64,000 bases of DNA, taken from Bryoerythrophyllum caledonicum (lineage: Eukaryota; Streptophyta; Bryopsida; Pottiales; Pottiaceae). Location: contig OZ020514.1 in assembly GCA_963971425.1 (NCBI GenBank), forward strand, positions 41,701,158-41,765,157. Reading direction: 5' to 3'. Positions 45,410 to 56,231 of this stretch are shown one piece after another (the first letter of the stretch is position 1; each line of letters opens with the position of its first letter). A model generated the notes under the pieces. It searched no databases. It saw only the letters and a program-made list of their open reading frames with translations, and was not told the origin of the DNA. The position numbers were made by a program, and so were the translations under genes.

Positions 45410-45632
45410 TCCGTCGTGGTGCTTGAGGATGACTTTTGAAAAACTGAGCAACAGCATAAGGTGCATTTTCAAGACTTTCAGCTGGTTCTCACGAGTTCTC
45501 ATCTGGTCCATATCCTTTCCAAGAAATCAGGTACTATAACTTTTTCCAGCGGCCGAATAATCTCGAGTCCAAGACCTGGTGAACTTCCCACTCAATGTCA
45601 CCCTCTAGAGTAATAATAGGTGGGGGTCTTGT
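45410..45632 (-). pseudogene. Chromodomain at integrase C-terminus, Ty3/gypsy element 2
   Basis: A minus-strand frame downstream of the integrase contains EWEVHQVLDSRL, a basic WKKL, YLISWKGYGPD and EPAESLENA, the strand-strand-strand-helix pattern of a chromodomain with its aromatic residues. Two stops fall inside it (one directly before YLISWKGYG, one at the Trp of the ENSWEP-type box). Chromoviruses use this module to direct integration to marked chromatin. Confidence 0.8.
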
Positions 45633-45635
45633 TTT

Positions 45636-46142
45636 TCAACGACCTAGAATGGTATCTTGATTGTACTTTTCAAGAAGTGATACATGAAATACGTTGTGTA
45701 TACGAAGTGTCTTGGGCAGTTTCAGGCGGTAAAGTAGGTATGAAAACTTAGCTATAATTGGGAATGGTCCAAAAAGTTTAGCAGCCAATTTATGTGACGA
45801 TGTTGTTGTGGCAATGTTTCGATGGCGAAGGACGTTATCCCCGACCTCAAAAGATGGTTGTAGTGTCGTTGCCCGATCATAGATGTGTTTGGCATTTTGA
45901 CCTGCTATATGAATCATGGTCTTTAATTCTTCATGAACCTCTTGTAAATGTTTTACTTTGTCTTCAACTGCTGGGACTGTAGATGAGGTTGGAGTCATAA
46001 AGGACAATGCTGGATGGTACCCGTATGTCGCATAAAATGGAGAAAAATCGGTTGCTACGTGAGAGGCATTATTATATGCAAATTCGGCAAGAGGAAGGAG
46101 GTCTGCCCAGTCATCTTGGCGGTTTGTCGTGAACATTCTCAA
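45636..46142 (-). pseudogene. Integrase C-terminal half, Ty3/gypsy element 2
   Basis: DDWADLLPLAEFAYNNASHVATDFSPFYATYGYHPAL is the conserved end of the integrase core. FEVGDNVLRHRNIATTTSSHKLAAKLFGPFPIIAKFSYLLYRLKLP is the GPY/F module, ending IHNVFHVSLLEKY. Confidence 0.9.
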
Positions 46143-46219
46143 GAATTGCTCGAGAACTTGATTTAACCTCTCGGTTTGGCCGTCCGATTGTAGATGAAAA
46201 GCTGTTGTTGGAGATGGTT

Positions 46220-46627
46220 TTATTCGTAGTAAATTACATACCTTGTCATAAATTTAGATACAAAAATTGGCCCCCTATCGGATATAATTTCTTTTGAAGT
46301 TCCATGATACCTCCATGCATGCTGTAAAAATAATTTTGCGGTGTCTTGAGTGTTAACCGATTCGTTTGTTGGAATGAAATGACCCAATTTTGTATTCTTG
46401 TCAATGACCACCATAAATGAATCATATCCATTACTAAGTGGTAATTTCACAATAAAGTCTGTGGATATTCTCTTCCATGGTGCATGGGCAGCCGGTATTG
46501 GGTGCATAAGGCCATACCATGAATGATGTGTCGGTTTTGAGCGTTGGCAAATGTGGCACCCGTCAACATAGCGATGTACATATCTTCGAATCGTAGGCCA
46601 ATAAAAAGACCTTCTGACTAAATCCAA
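46220..46627 (-). pseudogene. Integrase zinc-binding and core region, Ty3/gypsy element 2
   Basis: FYWPTIRRYVHRYVDGCHICQRSK gives the CxxC of the HHCC finger, and RISTDFIVKLPLSNGYDSFMVVID and EIISDRGPIFVSKF the first and second catalytic Asp. The Glu segment lies between this and the next ORF, where a frameshift occurs (46143-46220). Confidence 0.9.
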
Positions 46628-47088
46628 AGTCTTTGCACGTCCCTGGTGTCCAGCAGCGGGAGCATCATGTCTGGATATCCATCAGATATCCCCTGTCGAA
46701 GAATTTGTCGTCGAATTTCCTCGTCATTTGGTACATACACCATGTTTTGGAAACGGAGGATTCCATCAATAAAAGTATAGTCTTGGAGCCGACGGGGGAT
46801 ATCTGATGGAAGTTTGCGGGTTTCGTCTTTGAAAAAAACAAAAAGAGGTGTTAACGTTGCATCCTCCATAATTGCATCCTTTATGCGCTCCATAATACAG
46901 TCGTCTGGCCAAACTGGGTGGCAAGATTCTAGGGCCGCCAATCTCAAGAGAGGCCGGTCACTTGTACTTGGTGTTTGCATAAGATCCACCCGTCGTGACA
47001 GTGCATCTGCCCTTCCATTCATTGATCCAGGTCTCTGATGAATATCAAAATTAAAAGCCGATAAAAATTCATACCAACGAGCTTGTCT
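46618..47088 (-). pseudogene. RNase H end and integrase N-terminal region, Ty3/gypsy element 2
   Basis: GSMNGRADALSRRVDLMQ is the end of RNase H (N-x2-ADALSR). The rest is the linker and start of the HHCC finger, up to a frameshift near 46625. Confidence 0.85.
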
Positions 47089-47616
47089 TCAATTTAATTG
47101 TTTGGAGGTGAGAAAATATTCCAAATTTTTGTGATCCGAAATCATTGTGATGATGTGGGGAGGACCTTTCAAATGAAGTCGCCAATCTTGGAAAGCTAAA
47201 ATGATGCTCAATAATTCTTTATCATATATATCATAGTTTTGTTCAGCTGGTGATATTTTAGAGCTTCTATAGGCACACGGGTGTAGCTGGCCGTCTTCCC
47301 CACGTTGTGTCAATATAGCCCCTGTGGCCATATCAGAAGCATCAGTCTCAACTATAAAAGGCCTTTCAAAGTTAGGGTGAAGCAATACCGGTGCCTCAAT
47401 AAATTTGGATCGAAGCTCGTGAAACGCTGAATCTGCTTGAGGTGTCCAAAGAAATAGTTGATTTTTTCTTGTTAATGTTGTGGGTGGCATAGCTATTTTT
47501 GAATAATCACATATGAAACGGCAATAAAAATTTGCAAACCCAAGGAATGCTTGGACTTCTTTAACGGAGGTTGGAGTTGGCCACTCTTGAATAGCTTGTA
47601 CTTTATCCTGGCACAT
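47089..47616 (-). pseudogene. RT thumb and RNase H, Ty3/gypsy element 2
   Basis: The RT thumb (KVQAIQEWPTPTSVKEVQAFLGFANFYCRFI) is followed by RNase H: PFIVETDASDMATGAILTQ (first Asp), YDIYDKELLSIILAFQDWRLHL (Glu) and ISDHKNLEYFLT (Asp). A stop after LTSKQLN separates it from the next block. Confidence 0.9.
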
Positions 47617-47618
47617 TT

Positions 47619-48459
47619 CTAATCCTTTTTATGACACCCTCGTGCCCAAAAATTCCACTGATTGACGATGGAATTCACATTTGGATTCTTTAGCATAAAG
47701 TCCATTTTCTTGTAAGCAGCGTAAAACCTCTCTGACCACTTGGCCGTGTTGGTCCAAGTCCTTGGAAAATATAAGGATGTCGTCCAAATATATAACCATT
47801 GAAACATCAAGTAAATCACCAAAAATTTCTTGCATATGGGATTGAAATTGAGCTGGAGCATTTGTTAATCCAAAAGGCATTACCAAATATTCAAAAAGAC
47901 CGTAGCGTGTCTTGATTGCCGTTTTGTACTCGTGTCCGGTTGCCATGTGTACCTGGTGATAAGCTTGCCGTATATCAAGTTTTGAAAAAATTGTTGCTCC
48001 CACCAGCCTGTCTGTAAGTTCTGGAATTAGAAGTAACAGGTATCGGTTTTTCACTGTAACCTGGTTCAAATTCCTATAATCAATGCAGACCCTGATTGAG
48101 CCATCCTTCTTTCGGGCAAATACTATTGGTGCTGAAATTGGGGACTTGGACCTTCGAACCCACCCCTTTCCAAGATTATCCTCCAAGTATTTCCGTAATT
48201 CTTCCAACTCCATCGGAGACATTGGCCTCAAACCGGTATTACGGGGCTCCTGTCCTTCTTTAAATTCAATCTTCATATCTGACGTGCCGTGCTCTGGTAG
48301 TCGGTTTGATGCTTCTTCACTGAAAGCACCTTGCAAATCCCGATACTCCTCTAGAATAGATGACTCTACAATCCTTGGCTCATCACTGCTACACTCTGAA
48401 ATCTCAAAGGCAAATAGTTCGGCTTCCCTTGCTGATATTCGGAATCCGGCTGCCGACAC
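47619..48459 (-). pseudogene. Reverse transcriptase, Ty3/gypsy element 2
   Basis: RVCIDYRNLNQVTVKNRY, FSKLDIRQAYHQVHM, YLVMPFGLTNAPAQFQSHM and the intact catalytic box VIYLDDILIF. This is the longest open block of the element (276 codons). Start and end are set by frameshifts. Confidence 0.92.
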
Positions 48460-48603
48460 AAATGCATGCCTGGGTGGCGACTACTCCATGGCATCCAAAC
48501 TTAGTCCTTCGGAGGGCACCCGCTCTGGGATATTGTGCTGCTGCAGCGCCCGCCGTTCCTCAGACCTCTTAACTCCTCCATTCTCCAGGCTTTTGCAATG
48601 CTC

Positions 48604-48960
48604 CTAGCAATAGGGAGAATCAAACAAAACTTTTCGTTGGGACCATCTGATGGTTAAGTCATGGCAGCTCAACCACGGTGTCCCAAGAATACATGCATAT
48701 CGACCAGTGTTGGTGATATCCGCCACCAATGTCTCACTGTGATTCCCAACGATCATTCGCACCTCAGCTTGGTGCGTGATGAGGCCCGAATTAATCTTCC
48801 TTCCGTCAATCACCCGCACCTCTCTGGGCACGTTCCTTGGCCGTATCAACGCATTGCACTGTGCTGCAAAGTCCGGGTGCATGAACATCCCTGTTGCTCA
48901 TGAGTCCACCAAGGTGAGTAGCCGAGGAGTTGATCTTTGCATCCATGGTGAGGTGTCCTT
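48604..48960 (-). pseudogene. Aspartic protease, Ty3/gypsy element 2
   Basis: The active-site run is L-V-D-S-[stop]-A-T: the Gly codon of the D-S-G triad is TGA (48900-48898). The rest (MFMHPDFAAQCNALI...CILGTPWLSCHDLTIRW) is intact for 94 codons. Confidence 0.85.
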
Positions 48961-49104
48961 CCGGGTCCGTTGTGGCTCGTAGAAAAATAGGAGCAGGTGT
49001 TGGCTCGTCTGCCAATTGAGGAAGAGTGCCGTCTCCTGCCAAGCCTCCTTGTGGCATCGTCGCCGCCGCGCTCTGAGTACGGCCCGGGTACTGAACCATG
49101 TTGT

Positions 49105-49389
49105 TCAGTCCCGGGTCCGGTCTTTTCCCGAACTTCCACCCTCCACGTCCTCAATAGTTGCAATGGTGAGTGGCCGAGATGGGTTCGTGGGACACTTTCC
49201 ACGTACATGTCCAAAGTGTCCACAATCCCAACACTTCCCCTGTCGCTGATACTCGAGTCTCTCCGCTGTTGTCTTTGCCAAAGCCGGAGGCCCTTGAACC
49301 GCGCCAAGCTCCATGGGCACAGGTCCGGATGTTGTTGGACCAACATGACTACAAGTAGATGGTACTCGGTGTGTGGTTGTGCCCTTCAC
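49105..49389 (-). pseudogene. Gag C-terminus with CCHC knuckle, Ty3/gypsy element 2
   Basis: CWDCGHFGHVRGKCP is a C-x2-C-x4-H-x4-C knuckle preceded by PMELGAVQ, a common spacer word in Ty3/gypsy gag. Confidence 0.9.
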
Positions 49390-49488
49390 GTTGAGGAAAT
49401 CATATGACAGCCGACGAGCCTATCGCCGCCTCCAAAGCCGCTCATCTATTCTAGAAGCCATCGCCATCCAATCTTGCAAGCGGCGTGG

Positions 49489-50178
49489 TTATATCTTTGC
49501 GGTGGCCACGGAGTCCTTCAGCCCGCCACAAAATCGTGCCACTAGGCTGCCCTCATTCCAGTCCACTTGAGCTGCATATTCATTGAAAGTGGAAATATAA
49601 GCCGCGACTGAGCCCGTTTGCCGCAGCCTCCCGAGACGATCTTCTACGTTTCCTATTCGATCCAGGTCGCCGTATACTCCAATCACCGACTCCCTGAAGG
49701 CCTCATAATTTTCCAGTAGGTCATGCCTACGCCCCTTATCAAGTGCTTGGAGTAGAGGCATGGCCCAATTTTGCGCAGCCCCTGACATATAAGATAGGGC
49801 ATATGCCACCTTATCAGCATCACTGCCATACGTGCGTGGCTTCCCGCGGAACACCTGACGGAGTTGCGCAAACCAGCAATAGACTTCATTTCCTTTCTTT
49901 CTAGTGAATCGTTCTGGTTGTATGACCCTGGACTCCGGATAGTCAACTTGCGCCAATCTGTGTTGTTCTGGATGTTGATGTGTACCCCCAGTGCCTTGCG
50001 GTGGAGTCAAAGACCCCAACGATGGCCTTGTCCAATCCGCAACTTGCTGAATGAAATGAGGTAGAGTCGCCTGCAGGATTGTCTGCACCTGCTGCTGCAC
50101 AAAGGCAGCCCACTGTGCCCCGGTCCCTGCTGGTATTGGGATGTTTCCCGAATCCAACCCCGGCCGCTCACCCTCCAT
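49489..50178 (-). pseudogene. Gag capsid region, Ty3/gypsy element 2
   Basis: 229 codons beginning MEGERPGLDSG. VIQPERFTRKKGNEVYCWFAQLRQVFR...ADKVAYALSYMSGAAQNWAMPLL...ENYEAFRESVIGVYGDLDRIGNVEDRLGRLRQTGSVAAYISTFNEYAAQVDWNE is the typical gag fold, lacking the usual aspartate-rich start. Confidence 0.9.
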
Positions 50179-50698
50179 TGTCGGCGTCGTTAGCTGTTCA
50201 CTACACCATTAATTCCTCGATTCTCACTGGCTCTGTTCCTCCAACTTTCTTCTTCCAGAGCAGCTTCGGATTCCTGGATTCTGTGACCATCATTAAATTA
50301 TGAGAGAGTACTCAACCTGATCCGTAATCTCTAGAGCATCTCAGCCATTTGCAGATTCTCCAAAAGTTCAGCAGTTTCAGCAATTTGAGCAATTTCAGAA
50401 ATTTCAGCAACGCCATAGTTCTTTTTCTTTTTCCAAACGACCATCCATCTCACCGTTTGCGAGGCGCAACAAGAAATACGAGATGCGTTATTATGTCACA
50501 GTTCAATCATCTTCATAAATTAATATTGACCGTGGGATTTATAAAGTATAGCCAATCATGATATACATGTAAAATTCATCTTGTATTAACAAAATGTATT
50601 ATCTTATAGGCTCGTGTGTTTTTTTTTTTCCTTTTCTAGACTTGTCTCGCTTATGACTCGTCATCTTGGAGCATGGATCACTTAGGGACGTGATATTA

Positions 50699-50965
50699 TG
50701 TTAAAGTTCAAACCGCATGATGAATGCTCCATTCTATATAACCATAAATTGATCTTATGACAAATAAGACAACACCCATGTTGTATGGTAACAAGCTTGA
50801 ATCATTTTACTAACAAAATATCACGTAGAGGATAGAGTTGCATCTGCAACCCTTTAAAGGTCCAAGGTGATCCTACAACATAACTACCAACCGTATAACC
50901 GCTTTCTAACATGAACCGTCTTGTCACTACATTACTAACCAGCTGTTACAATGTAGTTCGTAACA
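50699..50965 (-). repeat. 5' LTR of Ty3/gypsy element 2
   Basis: 267 bp, partner of 45108-45374. No clear TGG-type primer binding site follows it on the minus strand (TAATATCACGTCCC...), so that site has decayed or is atypical. Confidence 0.9.
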
Positions 50966-51590
50966 ATTTCGGCGTGATCACATGCACCGCATCCAGGATT
51001 TCCGCCATAAAAAGAAGGACACGCCGCGCACGATGTATACTCGATTTGATGCGGTTGGTGGCGGAGGCAATTGATATCTTCACGGAGCGCCAACTTGTGA
51101 AGATTTTTATCTAAAAGTTGGACAAGTGGATGGTGGACTTCATCACCCCCCGTCTTTTTTTTTATTATCACGGCAACGCCAATTTGGCTCAGGCGTTTGC
51201 TGAGGTGGAAGCGCTTGATAGAGCGATGGGCGTGTCCGAGGCCTCAAACTTGGTCACGTCATCGATGGACGCTCCCAAGTCCAAGAAGCTTGCTACTGCG
51301 ACGAGTAGCTTGGCGGAGGAACAAACTGAATAGATTGTGCATTGCTGGGCTTGTAGAGAACCCGGTCACACCAAAGGGGATCCAAACTATTTCAAGAAGA
51401 AGGGGGCAGAGATGGGGAAGGTGAAGCCCAAGATCGAGGTGGCCAAGTCTAGTGACAAGGTTGCGGGCAAGGGGAAGAAGCCGGTTATTTCTTCTCACTA
51501 TGGCAAGTCCGGCCATAGTGATGAGAACTGCTTTGTTCTCACCCCGAGAAGCGGCCGGGTTCACCACCGGAGAAGGACTTAGAAGCCTAA
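50966..51590 (+). pseudogene. Gag, second part with degenerate zinc knuckles, methyltransferase element
   Basis: The gag frame resumes (GVITCTASRISAIKRRTRRARC...VAEAIDIFTERQLVKIF, stop at 51112), continues in the same frame as KWMVDFITPRLF...AFAEVEALDRAMGVSEAS, and after a TAG carries HCWACREPGHTKGDPNYF and SHYGKSGHSDENCF. Both knuckles have lost one Cys (the last position is Asp in the first; the first pair is damaged in the second). Confidence 0.65.
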
Positions 51591-52088
51591 GTGGCGGAGT
51601 TGGAGAAGAAGTTGAGTGTGAATGCTTCTTTGGGACAAGTGGTGGACGCACGGGCTTTGGTGAAGAGTCGTAGTTCGTCCTCAGCCATGGATGCCTGTTT
51701 GTATGGCGCTTCAGAGGTTGTGGCTGCAATTGCCACTCGTGCTCAGACCACTGCTAAGGCAGTGCCACCTTCATCCAATGTGCCAGGAATTAGTGGTCGT
51801 CCACGCCATGTGGGATTACTGGACCACATCGGTCACTCGTGGCTACCGCTGTCTTTTGACATTGCAGATGCGGCTGCTCCTGGTGCCGCTCCTCCTTTGA
51901 CTACGGTACCACCATTTTCTTCCACTCATGTGAATGTTGTACATTCCTTCGTGTACAAGGTGTTGCGGTTGCCAGTGTTTGCCCGTGTTGACTTTTTGAC
52001 ACCAGATTTTCAACCATCCGGTGTATTTCACTTGGCAGGAAGTATATTGGAGGGCAAGGTGCCCATGCCATTGTTGGTGGTATCATAG
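51591..52088 (+). pseudogene. Gag-protease linker, methyltransferase element
   Basis: An Ala/Val-rich frame with no catalytic motif, between the zinc knuckles and the protease. It may encode the last part of gag. It ends at TAG 52086, with coding continuing in a neighbouring frame. Confidence 0.4.
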
Positions 52089-52118
52089 GCACTGACGGCT
52101 CCACCCACCAAGGAGGAT

Positions 52119-53040
52119 TTGGTGGCAATGCGGGCCAAGTTGGCGGCGAAGGCCAATTCTGCGTTTGAGGCCAATGCCACTTCTACACTTATGGAGCAGT
52201 CCTCCGAGGATGAGTCCTTGATCTCGGGAGTGGCTTATTCGTGTGACGTTGCGGCTTGGTCGGCACAGGAGCAACGTAGTGTGCGTCTAGGGGTGGTACT
52301 TTTGGTAAACGATGATGGAGTCATGGTGGTTTGTCGTACGGACGGCAACTCCACCCGAGCTACCCCCTATGTTATGTTGGACTCCGGAGCTCAACCAGTG
52401 ATGATTGGCAAACAGCTAGCCCAAGATTTAAGTCTAGGTGCTTCGGACCTCGAGCCTTGCCCATTTACGATTGTTACATTGGTTGCAGGAACGGAGAAGG
52501 CCATGGGCTACACCCGTCATTCGTTGCAGATTATGTTCGGCGTGGGATCTGGTCCTTTGTTCTCCCATGTATCTCTCCAATGCGTTGTGACTAGCACCAC
52601 CAACTACAAGATTTTGGTGGGTCAACAGACGCTTTATCCCCTTGGTTTCGGGGTGGATAACTGGACGGAGGAGGCTTGGATTAGGCCAGGGTGGTCTGCC
52701 GGTGATGGCAGAAAGGAGCTCATTCATGTTATCTTCGCAGGTAGCACGGTGACTTCTACAACGGATACTATGTTTGGGTGTAGTGCCTTGGCATCCGATT
52801 TGCCATGTGGTTCTTTGCTTTTGGAGGAGACATATCCTTTTATGTCCGGGGTAGCGGAATCACGTGAGCATAGATCAGTGGAGATCCCTGCACGTCATTG
52901 CAAGGATCCCCTTCCTCCATGGGGAACTCAGTTAAAGCTCACACGGCACAATCGGGAGATTGTGGAGGCTAATGATGCCCCCCACCTTTCAGTGGACTCT
53001 TCCACTCCGTTGTTGGCTCGCACTATTCACTGGCGACCAC
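52119..53040 (+). pseudogene. Aspartic protease region, methyltransferase element
   Basis: TPYVMLDSGAQPVMIGKQLAQDL carries the D-S-G active site. MGYTRHSLQIMFG...CVVTSTTNYKILVGQQTLYPLGFGVDNW fits the second half of a retropepsin-like fold (ILVGQ.TLYPLGF in place of ILLG). The same open frame runs without a break into the methyltransferase at about 53047, so protease and methyltransferase were one polyprotein. Confidence 0.8.
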
Positions 53041-54048
53041 CGGATGAGGGTATTATCCTTGTAGAGTTATTTGCCGGTATCGGTACGGGGCTTGCGGCTA
53101 TGTTGGAGGCCAAGCTTAAGGTACGACAATATATCCACGTAGATAGTGGCTTTGGAGCCAACCGTGCTACTCACCATCACATTCAGCATCTTCTAGCTTT
53201 GTATCCGAAGTAGTTACCACCTTCTGCGATTTGAGGGTGCTTTGGCAAGTTGCCACGTGATGTGACGTTGATCAATGAGAATGATCTTCGCCGGTTAGGT
53301 CACGTGGACTTGGTGATTGCCGGATGGCCTTGCCAAGGCCATTCACAAGCGAGCAGTTGACGTGGCTTGAATGATCCACGGTCGGGTCTCTTTGCGGATT
53401 TGCTCAGGCTCATCCTGTGGTGGATTACCCACCAATCAACGCCACCGGGGTACATTTTTTAGAATGTATCCTATTGGGGGATACACGGACGAAGGTGCGT
53501 GAGAATGGGGCATACGTCCATTGCCTTCTTGGTCCCCCCACATTTGTTGATGCCGCAACATTGGGCTCTTATGCCCATCGGCCACGTTGGATTTGGACCG
53601 ACATGGCATCATCCACAACGCTCACTTCAGCACTTGCTCAAGTGCAACGGCCCGTGCGCCATAAGGTCGATGACATCTTGGACGACCACTGTGTTTCCAC
53701 GAAGGTTACCAAGGAGGATGAGCCACCACTGGCGGTGGTCAACCGCGTTGGTTTTAAACTCGGGGGGCATTTTCCACCCTGATGTGCTATTCGAGCTCTT
53801 ATGCCTTTAGGACACGTGGTCCGGGCATGGTTTGGGACTCTTCTTTCCAAACTTACAAGGAGCCTTCCGTCGATGAACGTGAGCGGGCGATGTACTTTTT
53901 GATAGGCACCACCGCCGCACCAGATCTCTATGAGGGCCATCGTCGTTATTTTTTGGGACAAGCCATTGACCTCAACACCCTTGTTTGGGTTTGTGGCCTT
54001 TGTTTTGCTGTTCAACGCCATTTGAGTGACCATACGTGCTTAAGGTAG
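53041..54048 (+). pseudogene. Cytosine-C5 DNA methyltransferase domain inside Ty3/gypsy polyprotein
   Basis: Motif I is VELFAGIGTGLAAML (53061 onward). Motif IV, VIAGWPCQGHS, with the catalytic Cys (PCQ at 53328-53336), follows. The F-E-N-V box (motif VI) reads F-stop-N-V, TAG at 53460-53462. The frame then shifts, and the target-recognition region continues (YVHCLLGPPTFVDAATLGSYAHRPRWIW, PPLAVVNRVG), ending with ERERAMYFLIGTTA and HRRYFLGQAIDL, the motif IX/X region. Stops also at 53211, 53232 and about 53358. The protein would methylate DNA cytosines. Its place between protease and RT matches the retrotransposon methyltransferases described in charophytes. Confidence 0.85.
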
Positions 54049-54588
54049 ACTCTGATGGTCAGGGGGCAGCGGTGCCATATCTTACTGAGATCGAGGAAGC
54101 GGAGTTGTTTTTTTGTTTGAAGAGGCATGCAATTGAAGAGCTTCGTGCTCAGCATTTCTTTGCAGCCTTGGTCGAGGACTTTGGTCGAGAGGATGCCCGG
54201 AATATTTTTGTTCGGTTTTATCATTACGACACGAGAATTTCTGTGGATCCCGTGAATGAGGAGTCCGGAGGCATTAATGTCCTTTCTGCTACCAAGTAGC
54301 AATTATCGGTTGTGCGGGTACGAGGTGAGTCTTCTACGGTGGAGAAGGAGACCACAAAGTTTGATAATTGGCCTTTGGATTTGGGGCCACATCCTACCAG
54401 TGCCAAGGCACGAAATGTACGAGCGTTTATACGTTCGTATCGTAGTTGTATTGCCTTTAGTCTCCATGATTTGGAGGGCTATAGAGGCAAGCCGATCCAC
54501 ATTCAGTTGGAGGACGACCACCCGATTCTGACGACCTTACAAGCACAGTCTCTCTGAGAAAGTTGGGGTACAGACTTGTTATTAGGAG
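54049..54588 (+). pseudogene. Methyltransferase-RT linker, methyltransferase element
   Basis: Two frames (54036-54299 and 54312-54557) encode a mainly helical linker, ending with an ILTTLQAQSL-type word just before RT. Function unknown. Confidence 0.5.
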
Positions 54589-55225
54589 TTGTTGGCCGCC
54601 AGCTTGATTGAGCTCTCCAACGGCGAGTATGCTTATGCCACGGTGATGCCATCAAAAAATGACATCTTTGGCAATCGGACGGAGAAGCGGATGTGTGGGG
54701 ATTATAAGACGGTCAATCGTATGACCAAGTCGGATCGGTATCCCATGCCCACATCAGAGGAGTTGTTTGATGCGGTGGGACACGCTAGAGTATTTAGTAC
54801 TCTGGATTTGCGGTCTGGTTACCACCAGATACCATAGATGGTGGACGACCGGGTGAAGACTGCATTCTAGGGAGTTGATTAGGATGGAAGAGATAAGCTC
54901 TACCATTGGAAGTTTCTTCTATTTGGCCTCAAGAACGCACTCGCTCAGTTTCAGAGGGTGATGGACCGGGTGTTGACCGGTTTACCGTTTGCCCGATGCT
55001 ACATTGATGATGTTATCATTTTTAGCAGCAGCCCATAGGAGCATGTGAGGCATCTTCAGGCGGTGTTCGAGAGGCTACGGCAGTGGGGATTGCGCTAGCA
55101 CCATGGCAAATGCAAATTCTTCCATGACCGGTTGCTATATTTGGAACATATGATTGTTCCTGAAGGTCTTGGCGTGCAACACGCAAAGGTTGACGCGCTG
55201 TAGAAGATCCCGGCCCCAATCGACG
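54589..55225 (+). pseudogene. Reverse transcriptase, truncated, methyltransferase element
   Basis: EYAYATVMPSKNDIFGNRTEKRMCGDYKTVNRMTKSDRYPMPTSEELFDAVGHARVFSTLDLRSGYHQIP (54601-54837), then after a stop [21 protein letters not shown] and an intact [10 protein letters not shown] box. Several stops. RNase H and integrase are missing: similarity ends at about 55225, where the inverted D2 tail begins. Confidence 0.9.
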
Positions 55226-55860
55226 TGTCACGGCTGAGAGCTTTCCGGAAATAGTTTCTGAAAGTCCGGAGGGTAGTTTTGCTTTGTCTCTGTTCCTCCT
55301 CAGAGAGTCTTCCGAAGTTTTTAAACGAGTGGCCGGGATCCACTGATCATGTTTTGTGTTAGTGGCTGGATTTCCCACTGCCTTGTGACTTTAAGTGGCT
55401 AGACGCCCACTGCCCGGAACTAGTGGTGACCAAACACCACTCTCCCTACTCTGCTAATCGGTGATTTGATTGTTGCTGCTAGACTTAGACTCTCACAGCA
55501 TCCAGATGGCCTTCCGGACGCGGTCACACAGAGACAAGTTTGGACTACAACGACATTCCGGCAAGTACGGTTGCGAATCTCCGGAGCAGATGCTACCATT
55601 CGCAAGGGGGTACTCCGTCTAGACCTACACATTAGGCTTTTTCCTATCTTGGAGGAAAACTCCAGCCTTCACCTGAATCCAATTTAAAACGGATTCTTCC
55701 GTGACCTAGAGAGTATCGGGAACACCTCTGCAGTTCATCTCTTCCCCTCCTGGCTACTTTCGGACCCTGGAGACTACCAGGAACACCTCTGCAATAGCCC
55801 TCGAGCTCTCCCAGGCAATCTCCTGACACGGATCTTGACCGATTTTCCTCTAGCAAAACA
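55226..55860 (-). repeat. D2 tail, inverted relative to D1 tail
   Basis: Reverse complement of the 43165-43830 type: the AGGTGTTCC / GGAACACCT direct repeats (55709 and 55769), TCCGGA palindromes and the GGGAAATCCAGCCAC-type run are all present. It joins directly to the truncated RT at 55225. Confidence 0.75.
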
Positions 55861-56230
55861 AATGTATTACTCTACTCCAGAACAATACTTACACAACCGC
55901 ACACACAAGAATGGATGTGTCACTCACAAAGTTTTACATGCCACACCAGAAGTACAAGGGAGCAAGTCTTAGTACAAAGGAACAACGTATATTTCAAAGG
56001 GGAAAGAACAAGATAAAGGTTTTTCTCCAAAACCTCATTACTAAGTACAACTAAGTTTCTTCTAAACTTAGCCTTCCTCCTAGCTGCATCTAATGGAAAT
56101 CCGCTAGATCTTATCTAAAAGATCCGAGAAATCCAGAAAAGTCCCAGATCGGATCTCAGATCCTATAATCTCGGAACAATTTTCAGCTCTAGAATTCCTA
56201 TTCTAACTACAAATTCCGGCAGTCGACTTC
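55861..56230. other. D2 non-coding part
   Basis: No gene seen. It occupies the place of the D1 region 40752-41189, without the solo LTR insertion. Confidence 0.45.
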
Positions 56231-56231
56231 G

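Larger units (their letters stand above)
45108..50965 (-). mobile_element. Chromodomain-type Ty3/gypsy element 2, inserted in gag of the methyltransferase element
   Basis: Direct 267-bp LTRs (45108-45374 and 50699-50965), TGTTAAAG...TAACA, about 95% identical by eye. On the minus strand the order is gag, CCHC, protease, RT, RNase H, integrase, chromodomain. The host reading frame continues on both sides. Target duplication is not clean (ATTCT on the left, ATTTC on the right). Total length 5,858 bp. Several nonsense changes show that it is inactive. Confidence 0.9.

Noticed and set aside
53041..54048. Host DNA methyltransferase gene
   Set aside because: It is in one frame with the protease and followed by RT, so it is part of the retrotransposon.
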